NCBI GenBank assembly: GCA_002011215.1
Contig: MTML01000137.1
Span: 5-64,004, forward strand
DNA: 64,000 bases
Direction of reading: 5' to 3'
From: Archaeoglobus sp. JdFR-24
GTDB taxonomy: Archaea; Halobacteriota; Archaeoglobi; Archaeoglobales; Archaeoglobaceae
The notes below the pieces were generated by a model. It ran no database searches. It was not told where the DNA came from and saw nothing but the letters and a program-made list of their open reading frames with translations. The position numbers were made by a program, and so were the translations under genes. Positions 51,571 through 60,320 of this stretch are shown here, in pieces. Position 1 is the stretch's first letter; each line of letters starts with the position of its first letter.

Positions 51571-53058
51571 ATGCGTACATGTGTAATTGATACCGGTACC
51601 ACGAGCATAAGGACTGTTGTTTATGAAGATCAAAAACAGCTCGATTTTCAAAGCGAACCTCTGACAAGATTTTATCCTCAACCGGGATTTGTGGAACTCG
51701 ATCCTCAGGAAATCACGTTCAAAGTTAAGAAATTGCTGGACTTATCAATTGATAAATGGGATGTTGATGCAATTGCAATCACAAATCAGAGAACGACATC
51801 AATTCTGTGGGATGCAAAGACCTCAAAGAATCTCTTTCCAGCCTTAACCTGGCAGGATGTCAGAGCCAGGCCGGTAGCAGACTCACTCAACAGGTTGTGG
51901 CTTATCCGATTTGGTAAGATTATTGGAAAACTTGCGATCGGAGTTTATAAGACCCTTCCATCTCTCAGGAATTCTCGAAGAATAAGGTATATGGTTACCA
52001 TATCAAAACTCTCCTTCAAACCCAATCATGCAAGCGTCCATCTGATGTGGATGCTTCAGAACCTCAGGAACAGAGAGAAATATGACTTAAAATTTGGAAC
52101 TATCGACACATGGATTCTGTGGAATCTCTGCGGAGAATATGCCACTGATTACACGAATGCCAGTGCCACAGGCATATATGATATATTTTTCAAAAAGTGG
52201 AGTGAAAACATCCTTAAAATAATCGGCTTTCCACCGGAGAGTCTGGCAGAGGTGAAAAACTCAGATTCCATCTTTGGAGAATATAAAGGAATTCCGATAG
52301 CATCTATAATTGCCGATCAGCAGGCATCCCTTTTTGCTCAGGACTGTTTTGAATTTGGAGACATAAAATGCACAAACGGAACTGGAAGTTTCATTGACGT
52401 TAACGTAGGAGATGCCCCAACAGCCTCTCTGGGCGGTCTTATTCCTATGATGGCGTGGAAAACTGGTAGTGATGAAAAATACATGCTTGAAGGCTATGTC
52501 AGTTTTAGCGGTTCTGCTATGGACTGGATAAGGGAGATAGGCCTCCTAAACAGGGTAGAGGAGTCTTCAAAGCTTGCCTTTAGTTCGGTAGATGAAAAAC
52601 TCCTTTTTGTACCATCCTTTGCAGGGCTTGGAACTCCCCATTATATAGAAGTGCCAGGAACTTTATGGGGCATTTCAAACAAAACCAGAAAAGAGGACAT
52701 TGTAAAATCGCTGTTGGAAGCTCTATCCTTCAGAATAGCCGAGATAATAGGAATCATAAGAAGGGAGTTGAAAATAACTTCTGAATCTATCAGAATGGAC
52801 GGCAAGTTCTCATCAAATGATTTCCTTCTTCAGAGGGTGGCCGATGTCACAGGATTGAATGTGGAAAGAAGCAGATTTCTCGAAGGATCATCATTTGGAG
52901 CACATCTTATGGCAGGGGTAGCAATGAAGGAATGGGAAATGGGAGATCTTGTCTTTACACCTGAAAAAATATTTGAACCCTCAAAAGACCTCAAAGAGAA
53001 ATTTGAAAAATGGTCAAAACTGGTAGATGAGGTGAAAAGAATAGGCTGGCCTGATTGA
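51571..53058 (+). CDS. FGGY-family kinase, glycerol kinase-like
   Basis: 495 residues. N-terminal phosphate loop DTGTTSIRTVVY, TNQRTTSILWD, the catalytic Asp in IIADQQASLFAQ, and NGTGSFIDVNVG in the second ATPase domain. The overall order fits glycerol kinase. The region RFGKIIGKLAIGVYKTLPSL (about 113-132) is longer than in bacterial GlpK, so another polyol is possible. It faces two convergent genes for a GlpA-like dehydrogenase, supporting glycerol catabolism. Confidence 0.85.
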   Translation: MRTCVIDTGTTSIRTVVYEDQKQLDFQSEPLTRFYPQPGFVELDPQEITFKVKKLLDLSIDKWDVDAIAITNQRTTSILWDAKTSKNLFPALTWQDVRARPVADSLNRLWLIRFGKIIGKLAIGVYKTLPSLRNSRRIRYMVTISKLSFKPNHASVHLMWMLQNLRNREKYDLKFGTIDTWILWNLCGEYATDYTNASATGIYDIFFKKWSENILKIIGFPPESLAEVKNSDSIFGEYKGIPIASIIADQQASLFAQDCFEFGDIKCTNGTGSFIDVNVGDAPTASLGGLIPMMAWKTGSDEKYMLEGYVSFSGSAMDWIREIGLLNRVEESSKLAFSSVDEKLLFVPSFAGLGTPHYIEVPGTLWGISNKTRKEDIVKSLLEALSFRIAEIIGIIRRELKITSESIRMDGKFSSNDFLLQRVADVTGLNVERSRFLEGSSFGAHLMAGVAMKEWEMGDLVFTPEKIFEPSKDLKEKFEKWSKLVDEVKRIGWPD

Positions 53059-53119
53059 TGTACCTCAGAAGGAGAACCTTGTGTTTCAAACAAATCAAAT
53101 TTAAATCTCTAAAACCAAC

Positions 53120-53830
53120 TCAAATAATCAAATCCTTTATCCCCCTCACCGTGTCTTTCCTGACCTTTCTGTAATCGTAGGTTTTTGCATTTATATTTCC
53201 CAGTTTAATACCATTAAGATCAAACGGATTGAATTCAGACCTTCCACAAAAGTATATAAGAGTATCGCAATTAAAATATTCTCCATCAACCCGGACTTTT
53301 TCAACCCTCTCTCTACCCTCAACAAAAACTTCCTTCCCTCTCATGAGTAGAATTTCATATCCTCGCCTGTACATGAGTCTTTCAACTATCTCCAGGACAG
53401 GATCATCTCCCACAACAAGGACTTTTTTTCCAATCGTAAAACCCATTGAAATTAATTTTAGAGCAGTCTGGAGCGAGAATATCCCTGCGGGTCTGCTACC
53501 CAGAATATTGCAATTAAATGGTTGGTTATCGAAACATCCCGTACATATAAGCAACTCAGAATGATATTTTTTAACACGTCCCACCATAACCAGAACATCG
53601 CCCAGTACCGTTCCCTTATGGATGGTAATCTCTTTTGTCAGTTCATCATATTCCTCAATATATTCTGCATAATATTCTCTCAGATCGGGAAGTTTTTTGA
53701 AAACTCCAAGCTCTCCACCTTCACATTTTGAATCAAATACTGTTGCGTTTATCCCGTTATCCCTGAGTAGCTTCGCTGTTAGAACTCCTGAATAACCACC
53801 ACCTGCAATCAGAAAATCTGTATCACTCAT
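53120..53830 (-). CDS. Small FAD/NAD(P)-binding oxidoreductase (GlpB/HcnB-like)
   Basis: 236 residues from ATG 53830. N-terminal dinucleotide fold FLIAGGGYSGVLTAKLL, a second one at KKVLVVGDDPVLEIVERL, and SELLICTGCFDNQPFN. It is shorter than thioredoxin-reductase-type enzymes (about 310), lacking part of the second domain. In related clusters such a protein accompanies a GlpA-like subunit. Four bp after the glpA-like stop codon, GGAAGTGA before the ATG. Confidence 0.78.
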   Translation of the reverse strand: MSDTDFLIAGGGYSGVLTAKLLRDNGINATVFDSKCEGGELGVFKKLPDLREYYAEYIEEYDELTKEITIHKGTVLGDVLVMVGRVKKYHSELLICTGCFDNQPFNCNILGSRPAGIFSLQTALKLISMGFTIGKKVLVVGDDPVLEIVERLMYRRGYEILLMRGKEVFVEGRERVEKVRVDGEYFNCDTLIYFCGRSEFNPFDLNGIKLGNINAKTYDYRKVRKDTVRGIKDLII

Positions 53831-53834
53831 AATT

Positions 53835-55220
53835 TCACTTCCACACAATATAGCTATTTTTGAAGTCTTTTCTTAACTTCAAACCCCTTTTATGCATAAT
53901 CTCAATTACATCTGGCATGCATTTTCTACAGCCCATTGAACAACCTGTCAGGTGTTTAATCTCATCAAAGGTTGATGCTCCATCATCGATAGTGTCGTTT
54001 ATCTCCTGGAAAGTTACCAGATTGCAGTGGCAGACGAGTTCATCTTCAATGAAGTAGGGAATTTCCCTTTCACCGGTAAAGATCACTTTTTTAAAGATAT
54101 TAACGTCTTTTTTAGCATCAGACTTGTAAGGCTTATTTTTGAGTTCAAGTCCAGAATTCCTTAGAATTCTCAAAACGAGCTTTGCTATGGCAGGAGCGGC
54201 AGTCAGTCCAGGTGACTGTATTCCTGCTACATTGATAAAATTTTTTACAGGTGAATTAATTATGAAATCTTTCCCGGCCATGGCCCTTACACCGGAATAA
54301 ACTGCAATTGGCTTTTTTGGCATCTCCTTAAAGACCTTAGAGTGTTTCTCAATCAATCTCTTAACATCTTCGACATTTACGCTTCGATCCTCCTTATCTG
54401 ATGCATCTACAAGGCTGGGCCCCCAAATAATGTTTCCATCAATCGTTACAAGTGCACCGCCCCCTTTGGTTTTTCTGTCAGGCTTTAACGGGATAGCAGC
54501 CATTATATGGTATGTGAAATCCCTGTCATCAAAAATAACATGCGCACCCTTCCCCGGTTCAATTTTGAAGGAGAAATCTCCTATCATTCCTGCGATTTCG
54601 TCAGCATACAATCCTGCACAGTTTATCACGTATCGGGAGGTTATGGTTTCTCTGCCATCCGTTTCGGACGTTATTTTAAAAAAATCGCGCTCCCTCTCAA
54701 TACCTGTAACCTCTCTCTCAAATCTGAATTCCACACCATTCAACTCGGCAAATCTTCTCGCCCTGAAGGTCATCTCCACAGGATTCACAACTCCTGCATC
54801 CGGGAAAAAAAGTCCACCACAAACCTCCTCAGTGACATTTGGTTCCATGGAAATTATCTTTGATCTTGGAAGGTATTCAACTCTCAGGTATCTTGAGAAA
54901 TAAAATTTTATAAGTCTGATAATAATGTTGGAAATACGGTTTCTGGCAATAAGAATCAAACCAACTCGCTTGAATTTGAATCCAAGCTCTTTTGCCTCAT
55001 CATCCATCATCTTATTACCTTCTAAACAAAGTTTACCTTTAAGGGAATTGAAAGGAAGCTGAAATGGATGAATTATGCCTGAACAACCCTTTGTCGGGCC
55101 CATACCAACCGAAGGTTCCCTCTCCAGAACTACGACTTTTAAATCGTATTTAGAAAGCTCTTTTGCTATGAAACAACCGATAACACCTGCACCAATAACG
55201 GCAACATCATAATCCTTCAT
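53835..55220 (-). CDS. glpA: GlpA-like glycerol-3-phosphate dehydrogenase with BFD [2Fe-2S] domain
   Basis: 461 residues. FAD-dependent DAO fold: VIGAGVIGCFIAKEL, RGVRAMAGKDFI-like GVRAMAGKDF and the C-terminal GIQSPGLTAAPAIA. The last 80 residues are a BFD-type [2Fe-2S] domain (CHCNLVTFQEINDTI with CSMGCRKC). This is the plan of anaerobic glycerol-3-phosphate dehydrogenase GlpA. It should oxidise glycerophosphate to DHAP and pass electrons on. Operon with the small oxidoreductase; divergent from the elongation-factor-like gene. Confidence 0.87.
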   Translation of the reverse strand: MKDYDVAVIGAGVIGCFIAKELSKYDLKVVVLEREPSVGMGPTKGCSGIIHPFQLPFNSLKGKLCLEGNKMMDDEAKELGFKFKRVGLILIARNRISNIIIRLIKFYFSRYLRVEYLPRSKIISMEPNVTEEVCGGLFFPDAGVVNPVEMTFRARRFAELNGVEFRFEREVTGIERERDFFKITSETDGRETITSRYVINCAGLYADEIAGMIGDFSFKIEPGKGAHVIFDDRDFTYHIMAAIPLKPDRKTKGGGALVTIDGNIIWGPSLVDASDKEDRSVNVEDVKRLIEKHSKVFKEMPKKPIAVYSGVRAMAGKDFIINSPVKNFINVAGIQSPGLTAAPAIAKLVLRILRNSGLELKNKPYKSDAKKDVNIFKKVIFTGEREIPYFIEDELVCHCNLVTFQEINDTIDDGASTFDEIKHLTGCSMGCRKCMPDVIEIMHKRGLKLRKDFKNSYIVWK

Positions 55221-55310
55221 TGGTTTGAGTATCTTACTTTGAAAGATAACTCTTCCGATCTTCTGCTTGTATCCGATAACAATAAAAATGTTTGATGCAA
55301 TTTATTGATC

Positions 55311-55553
55311 ATGGAAGAAGTGGGTAAGGTCACACATTATTTTTCAAAAATAGGTGTTGCAGCTGTCGTTCTGTCTAAGCCCCTGAAGAAAGGTGACAGG
55401 ATAAGGGTAAAGGGACATACGACTGATTTTGAACAGTTGGTCGATTCTATGGAAATTGACAAAAAGCAGGTGGAAAGTGCAATGCCCGGAGATCTCGTGG
55501 GAATAAAAGTCATTGAGAGGGTTAGAAAGAAGGATGTTATCTATCGTGTTTAA
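55311..55553 (+). CDS. EF-Tu domain 2-like small translation-factor protein
   Basis: 80 residues from ATG 55311. A single beta-barrel like domain 2 of EF-Tu/IF2: GKVTHYFSKIGVAAVVL, PLKKGDRIRVKGHTTDF, AMPGDLVGIKV. No GTPase domain. Common in archaea and bacteria as a stand-alone protein; function not established. AATTTATTGATC just upstream suggests a leaderless message. A TTG two codons upstream is in frame. Confidence 0.85.
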   Translation: MEEVGKVTHYFSKIGVAAVVLSKPLKKGDRIRVKGHTTDFEQLVDSMEIDKKQVESAMPGDLVGIKVIERVRKKDVIYRV

Positions 55554-55605
55554 AGTATGTGAAATAATTTAACAGTAGTAAAATAAAGCCTGGATGGAGG
55601 TGCTT

Positions 55606-56745
55606 TCAGTCCTGAAAGGAGATTTCATATCTTTCCTTTTCGAATGTTTCCCTTATCAGCCCTTCTATCTCTTTTTTGATAACTTCAAATCTGATCTTAT
55701 CATTTTCTATTGATTTCTCAATCTGGGTCATCTCTTTCTGTATGGTTTCTTTTCTCTTTTCAGAATCTGGTCTGGCTTTCTGTTCAGCTTCAAGAACTTT
55801 TATTTTAAATCTAACTTCGTTGATTTCTTTTTTCAATTTTTCAAGCTCATCAATCGAATCTTTTATTTTTTGTGAATGTATGGCCTCAAGAGAGTTTAGA
55901 ACTTCCCTCCTCTGAGAATCCTTTATTCTGATGCTTCCTTTGATTATTTCTGAAAAAGTTTTTGATGCGAGTTCGTTTATCTCCCCATCAAGAAGATCAT
56001 ATATACTTGAAATCTGAACTCTCTCTCCAACCATGTGTGCATAAAGTTTCAAGGGTTTTCTGACTATTCCAATTATTTTTTGCAGTTCATTTTCGATCTC
56101 GGTTATTTTCTGAGAAAGAATCTTCTCGGATTTTTTGCAGTCATTTAATTCTCTGTCATCAAAATCAGACTTCTCCGATTCATTCATTCTATTCAGCGTT
56201 GATTTGAGCTTCTCGATTTTATTCTCTTTTTCATTAATTTTTATTCTCAGCTCCTTTAGCTCCTGCAGTTTTTTGTGTATTTCTTTTAACGAGAGTAATT
56301 TTCTGTCTGTTTTCAGCTTTTCATAATCCGAAATTATCTTTCCAATTCTCTTAATCGCGTTGTTTATTCCCTCGAGTTCTGGAGGGTTTACAGCAAAAAG
56401 AAGTCTGAAATTTTTACCCATTGCAATAACAAGCTTCGCTGCACGGGAGCGGACCTCCTCAAAATAATTTTGTTCATCAGTTGAGGGTATTTTCCACTGC
56501 TTTTTGGTGGTCGAGATGAAGTTGGTGGCAACCCCCCTCAGTTTTGGATGCAAAAAATTGACATCGAAGGATTCAAGTTCAACTTTGAGGTATGAAACAG
56601 CATCCTGCAATTCGGAAATGTTATTAGCAATAAAATCATCAATGGTTTTTTCGTGTTCATCAATTTTTTCCTGGATCAGTCTTTCCAGACCCTCCAAGGT
56701 TATTTTCCTTTTTTCATATCGTTTTTTGAAAAAATTCAGCCCCAT
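55606..56745 (-). CDS. Long coiled-coil protein of unknown function
   Basis: 379 residues from ATG 56745 (TTG 56748 adjacent). Almost wholly helical. Coiled-coil stretches lie at about 140-245 (KIHKKLQELKELRIKINEKE; KILSQKITEIENELQKI) and 290-375 (SIDELEKLKKEINEVRFKI). The N-terminal 110 residues look more globular, with HPKLRGVATNFI. No catalytic motif. It could be a structural or chromosome/cytoskeleton-related protein; no assignment is made. Confidence 0.7.
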   Translation of the reverse strand: MGLNFFKKRYEKRKITLEGLERLIQEKIDEHEKTIDDFIANNISELQDAVSYLKVELESFDVNFLHPKLRGVATNFISTTKKQWKIPSTDEQNYFEEVRSRAAKLVIAMGKNFRLLFAVNPPELEGINNAIKRIGKIISDYEKLKTDRKLLSLKEIHKKLQELKELRIKINEKENKIEKLKSTLNRMNESEKSDFDDRELNDCKKSEKILSQKITEIENELQKIIGIVRKPLKLYAHMVGERVQISSIYDLLDGEINELASKTFSEIIKGSIRIKDSQRREVLNSLEAIHSQKIKDSIDELEKLKKEINEVRFKIKVLEAEQKARPDSEKRKETIQKEMTQIEKSIENDKIRFEVIKKEIEGLIRETFEKERYEISFQD

Positions 56746-56839
56746 CAAACTTACTCGTACCTTGAATCAAAAAAGTTTTCGAAAACACAACAACCAAATG
56801 CTTTTCAGAGATAATTTCTCATTCACCCTATTATAGTTT

Positions 56840-57502
56840 TTACTTTTCCTTTCTTTCAGCAACTCTGATTGCCTTTTCAACCGCTCTTTTGTGAACCCTC
56901 GCAGCTTTGTGAATTCCACCCTCAATTCCCCTGGTAGCGTAACATGGATATATTTGTGTGAAATAGCCCGCTTTTGATGGTGCCTCATCAACAGGTAATC
57001 CCTTAATCTTTTCGGCAACAAAATATGTTGCACCACAAAAGGCCGCCCTAGTAACTTTAACATCTGCAATTTTGTTATCTCTAATCTTGATTTCAAGTTC
57101 TGGTGTGCCGAAATGCTTGAAGAACTCAGAACAACGTCCATTCTTGATTGGCGGAGTTGCACAACAGATCTCTTCCCAGAGGACTGCAATACCATATTTT
57201 CTTCCTTCTTCTTTGAGCTGGGAGTATGAACCTGCCTTTGCTCCTCCAGAAAATATTATCAGCCCCACCTCTCTGTTCGCGGCAAGTTTCAAAAGTTCAA
57301 GGTTGATATCCGGGTGACCGGCGAAGGAAATAATCATATCCACGTCAAAAAAATCTTCAGGCATTTCAAGATATTTTCCGGGGTCCTCGATAAATTCGGG
57401 TAGATCCTCAGGAATTTTGTATGTTTTAACTTCAAAAAATCTTTTCATCAGATCCACATCTTTTTTTCTCGCGGGATTTCTGAGCAAAATACCGACCTTC
57501 AT
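56840..57502 (-). CDS. DUF166 family protein
   Basis: 220 residues. The Cys-rich motifs CCATPPIKNGRC, AFCGATYFVAEKIKG and QIYPCYATRG, with VGILLRNPARK at the start, identify the archaeal DUF166 family, sometimes labelled thymidylate-synthase-like without proof. The conserved Cys could bind a metal. Same strand as the downstream coiled-coil gene and the translation block upstream. Confidence 0.88.
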   Translation of the reverse strand: MKVGILLRNPARKKDVDLMKRFFEVKTYKIPEDLPEFIEDPGKYLEMPEDFFDVDMIISFAGHPDINLELLKLAANREVGLIIFSGGAKAGSYSQLKEEGRKYGIAVLWEEICCATPPIKNGRCSEFFKHFGTPELEIKIRDNKIADVKVTRAAFCGATYFVAEKIKGLPVDEAPSKAGYFTQIYPCYATRGIEGGIHKAARVHKRAVEKAIRVAERKEK

Positions 57503-57533
57503 GGTATCTCCTTAACCTCACCTTCTTCGCTTA

Positions 57534-58067
57534 TTATCTTTTTGAAATTTTTATCGCGTACAGTTCTTCAAAGAAAACCTTCTTTCTTTCAAGGATCTCA
57601 CTTCTGAATCCATTTCTCTCCACTATATCATATATTTCAGGTATGTTAAAAGAGGAATGTATTAGGACACATCTCCCTCCATCAACAAGGACATCATCGA
57701 GCTCCTTAAGAAATCTTTTGATCACATCCAGTCCTTTTTTCCCTCCATCAAGAGCCCTCTCGATCCACTCATCTCTCTTTTCAAACTCTTCAAGCTCCAG
57801 ATAGGGGGGGTTAAAGAGAACTAGTGAGAATTTTCTTTTAAAACATCTCACGAGGTCTGCTCTTACAACTCTTAAACCTGCTTTATAGGCTGATTTTACA
57901 GAGAATGGTGAGATATCTGTTGCGACCAGATACTTACACCTATCCTTAATCCTTTCAGCAACAAAACCACTTCCAGTTCCCACTTCAAGAACGACATCAT
58001 CTTCTTTAACCTCTTTTAATGCAGATCGCAAAAGTAGCACAGAGTCTTCAGAAACCGGATATATCAT
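57534..58067 (-). CDS. HemK-type N5-glutamine methyltransferase (archaeal HemK2/Mtq2)
   Basis: 177 residues. SAM-binding VLEVGTGSGFVAERI and the catalytic NPPYLE. The short form without the N-terminal helical domain of bacterial PrmC is the archaeal/eukaryotic type that methylates the GGQ glutamine of release factor aRF1, with Trm112 as partner. It overlaps ksgA by 20 bp, a linkage widely conserved in archaea. Confidence 0.88.
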   Translation of the reverse strand: MIYPVSEDSVLLLRSALKEVKEDDVVLEVGTGSGFVAERIKDRCKYLVATDISPFSVKSAYKAGLRVVRADLVRCFKRKFSLVLFNPPYLELEEFEKRDEWIERALDGGKKGLDVIKRFLKELDDVLVDGGRCVLIHSSFNIPEIYDIVERNGFRSEILERKKVFFEELYAIKISKR

Positions 58068-58833
58068 CCTCTATCACCCTGTTTGCAATTTTTGCAAATA
58101 CCTGTGGCTCTATCTCTTCAGGCCTTTTGTTAAATATCGGCTCGAATTCCTGAATCAACGACTGTTCAAGCCCTCTTTTTTTAAGCCACTGAGTCAGTAA
58201 TTTCTCGATTTTTTTTCTTCTGCCTGAGAATACGAATCTGAGAAGTTCGTCAAACACCTCAAAATCTCTGACCTCGATTTCTGGTTCAGGCAACAGCCTG
58301 ACAACAGCAGAATCAACCTTTGGAGCAGGTTTAAATGCTTTTCTCGGAACAATTTCAAGAATTTCGGCTGTACAGAATGCTCTGGAGCTTACACTTAATC
58401 TACCATATTTTTTATTTCCGGGTTTTGCAATCAGTCTCTCCGCAAATTCCTTTTGATACAGGAGTACAGCAGACTTGAAGTGACACTTTAGCAATTTGAA
58501 GGTGAGTGGAGAGGATATTTTGTAGGGTATATTGGAAACGAATCTATCAAATTCGGGAAAATCGATTTTCAGGACATCTCTATGTATCAGCCTGAATTTT
58601 TTCTGCTTTATCTGCTCAGAAAACCTTTTTTTAAGGACCTCTACAAACCTTTTATCGATCTCTATACCAATTACTTTATCTGCACGATTAATGAGCTCTT
58701 CTGTCAGATTCCCTGGCCCTGGGCCAACTTCAAGAACAGTCTCATCCTTTTGTATTTCAGCGTAATCTGCGATTTTTCTCAATAATTGCTTGCTGATGAG
58801 AATGTGCTGACCTTTCTCTTTCAACAACCTCAT
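58048..58833 (-). CDS. ksgA: KsgA/Dim1 16S rRNA dimethyladenosine methyltransferase
   Basis: 261 residues. KGQHILISKQLLRKIADYA, SAM motif LEVGPGPGNLTEEL, and the catalytic NIPYKISSPL. Dimethylates two adjacent adenosines in the 3' hairpin of 16S rRNA during small-subunit maturation. Between DUF655 (6 bp upstream) and the HemK-like gene. Confidence 0.96.
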   Translation of the reverse strand: MRLLKEKGQHILISKQLLRKIADYAEIQKDETVLEVGPGPGNLTEELINRADKVIGIEIDKRFVEVLKKRFSEQIKQKKFRLIHRDVLKIDFPEFDRFVSNIPYKISSPLTFKLLKCHFKSAVLLYQKEFAERLIAKPGNKKYGRLSVSSRAFCTAEILEIVPRKAFKPAPKVDSAVVRLLPEPEIEVRDFEVFDELLRFVFSGRRKKIEKLLTQWLKKRGLEQSLIQEFEPIFNKRPEEIEPQVFAKIANRVIEDDISGF

Positions 58834-58839
58834 TTCAGT

Positions 58840-59496
58840 TCATGAGGTAAAGATTTTGTATTTTGTTCCTGGATTTTTGATTTCGAAAAGTATTCTGTTA
58901 ACGATTAGCTTCTCCGGATGCTGTAGACCCTTTACTCTTTCTGCAAGGTCCTTAAAACTCTTAAAGGGTTCTTTCTTTCTTTCGTCAATTATTGCCCACA
59001 TGGTCTTCTTTCCTACACCGGGCAGCAATTCAAGCTGATGGAATTTAGTTGTTATCGGTTCTGCTTTGTTGAATATCTCAATAAACCTTTCCTCATTTTC
59101 TTTTACAATGTATTCAATCACATAGGGTAGCTCTGATTTTGCTGCCGGGGTTAGCTCATCGTATCTCAACCTCTTTTTTATCTTGAAAACTATATCTCTA
59201 TTACCTTTGCCAATAAATACTCTATCCATCACAAGAGGGTTTGAACCCTTCTTTATACTGACCTCAAGAAGAGTGAAATTTTTCTCTCCTACAACCTGGG
59301 CGAGAGGTTCTCTTTTGTGGATTGGTCTCTTATCGTCAGGATGTCCATAGGGCATGAAATCGATTACGTAAGCGAAATCCTCCATTTTACTTCTATCAAT
59401 CTCCCTTCTCCTTTCAAATCTTTCTGGCTTTCTGTCTCTATCCCCTCTCTGCTCCCTTGAGATTCTTTGTCTACTCTCGTATTGCTTCTCCTCCAT
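58840..59496 (-). CDS. DUF655 RNA-binding protein
   Basis: 218 residues. A charged N-terminal tail (first 35 residues, rich in Arg/Glu), an OB-like middle (DFMPYGHPDDKRPIHKREPL) and a C-terminal helix-hairpin-helix (LELLPGVGKKTMWAII). The DUF655 family is conserved in archaea beside rpoF and ksgA and probably acts in RNA or ribosome metabolism. Confidence 0.92.
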   Translation of the reverse strand: MEEKQYESRQRISREQRGDRDRKPERFERRREIDRSKMEDFAYVIDFMPYGHPDDKRPIHKREPLAQVVGEKNFTLLEVSIKKGSNPLVMDRVFIGKGNRDIVFKIKKRLRYDELTPAAKSELPYVIEYIVKENEERFIEIFNKAEPITTKFHQLELLPGVGKKTMWAIIDERKKEPFKSFKDLAERVKGLQHPEKLIVNRILFEIKNPGTKYKIFTS

Positions 59497-59560
59497 AGTT
59501 TTCTCTCTCCCCTTTCTGATGGTATAAAATAGTGTAAAAACTATATAATTTTTTTCAAAA

Positions 59561-59911
59561 CTATCTGTATTTATCTATAATCTCCAGAATCTCATCGATT
59601 TGTTCCTGTGTTAGACTGAATCTCTCTTTTGCGAAAATAGTTCTAACCTCATCGGCAATTCTTGGCATTATGTCGGCCATCTTAACCGCTAAATCTCTTC
59701 TACTAACTTGGGGTAACTTTTCAAGCTCCTCTACAAGTTCTTTTGCCTTATCTGATGGAATTTTTGAAAAATTTCTGAGATGTCTCAATCCCCTTCTAGT
59801 CTCAAAAAGTAATTCGGCCTTTTCCTGCCTTTTTTTTGCAATTTCTTCCATTATATCCTTTGCTTCGGAAATTGTAATATAGTTAAATTCAATTATTTCC
59901 TTAAAAGTCAT
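59561..59911 (-). CDS. rpoF: RNA polymerase subunit F (Rpb4 homologue)
   Basis: 116 residues. The HRDC-like helical fold of archaeal Rpo4: ITISEAKDIMEEIAKKRQ, LRHLRNFSKIPSDKAKELV, and the C-terminal LTQEQIDEILEIIDKYR. Forms the stalk of RNA polymerase with Rpo7. Lies 13 bp after the L21e gene. Confidence 0.95.
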   Translation of the reverse strand: MTFKEIIEFNYITISEAKDIMEEIAKKRQEKAELLFETRRGLRHLRNFSKIPSDKAKELVEELEKLPQVSRRDLAVKMADIMPRIADEVRTIFAKERFSLTQEQIDEILEIIDKYR

Positions 59912-59924
59912 ATTTATCGCCTGA

Positions 59925-60209
59925 TCATGCCTTTAAATGTTCAGGCCTGACTATTAGTGTCTTGAACATTCCACCGTCTCTTACCCTCACAAGATATGCT
60001 TTACCTCTTGTGCCGATTACTTCTCCAGTTCTTCCATGGAATCTGGGATGTGGCATCCCCTTCTGTACAGCTGAATCTATTTCGATGTGAACCTTATCTC
60101 CAATCTCAAATGATTGTAGAGTCTTTCTAATCTTTAAGCCTCTTTCCCTTACCCTCTTCCTCAGCTTGCTACCTGATTTGAAACGAAAACCATGAGATTT
60201 CCAGCCCAT
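59925..60209 (-). CDS. rpl21e: Ribosomal protein L21e
   Basis: 94 residues. KSHGFRFKSGSKLRKRVRER, KVHIEIDSAVQKGMPHPRFH and GRTGEVIGTRGKAYLV are the L21e signature. An AGGAGG site lies 6 bp before the ATG, and a leftward TATA box (CTTAAATATCG) is at 60249-60259. This looks like the promoter of the L21e-rpoF-DUF655-ksgA-hemK unit. Confidence 0.97.
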   Translation of the reverse strand: MGWKSHGFRFKSGSKLRKRVRERGLKIRKTLQSFEIGDKVHIEIDSAVQKGMPHPRFHGRTGEVIGTRGKAYLVRVRDGGMFKTLIVRPEHLKA

Positions 60210-60250
60210 AATAATCCTCCTTTGACAGTTTCAGTTATCACTGTTCAACG

Positions 60251-60258
60251 ATATTTAA
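60251..60258 (-). promoter_or_regulatory. TATA box of the L21e-rpoF operon
   Basis: On the minus strand TTAAATAT, about 42-49 bp before the L21e start codon, predicts a short leader of about 15-20 nt that includes AGGAGG. Confidence 0.55.
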
Positions 60259-60282
60259 GGCTTCCGATGGTATGTTATAGAT

Positions 60283-60305
60283 CACTCTCCAGTATCGAGA
60301 GAGTG
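60283..60305. other. Hairpin between pus10 and L21e
   Basis: CACTCTC (60283-60289) pairs with GAGAGTG (60299-60305), with a 9-nt loop. It starts 16 bp downstream of the pus10 stop. There is no T-run after it, so it is only weakly supported as a terminator. Confidence 0.35.
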
Positions 60306-60320
60306 CTTACATTTCGTTGC

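Noticed and set aside
56767..57195. A 142-codon minus-strand ORF
   Set aside because: It is an alternative frame of the DUF166 gene, which has the conserved Cys motifs.
60283..60305. Intrinsic terminator after pus10
   Set aside because: The stem is good but no T-rich tract follows, which archaeal termination needs; listed only as a hairpin.
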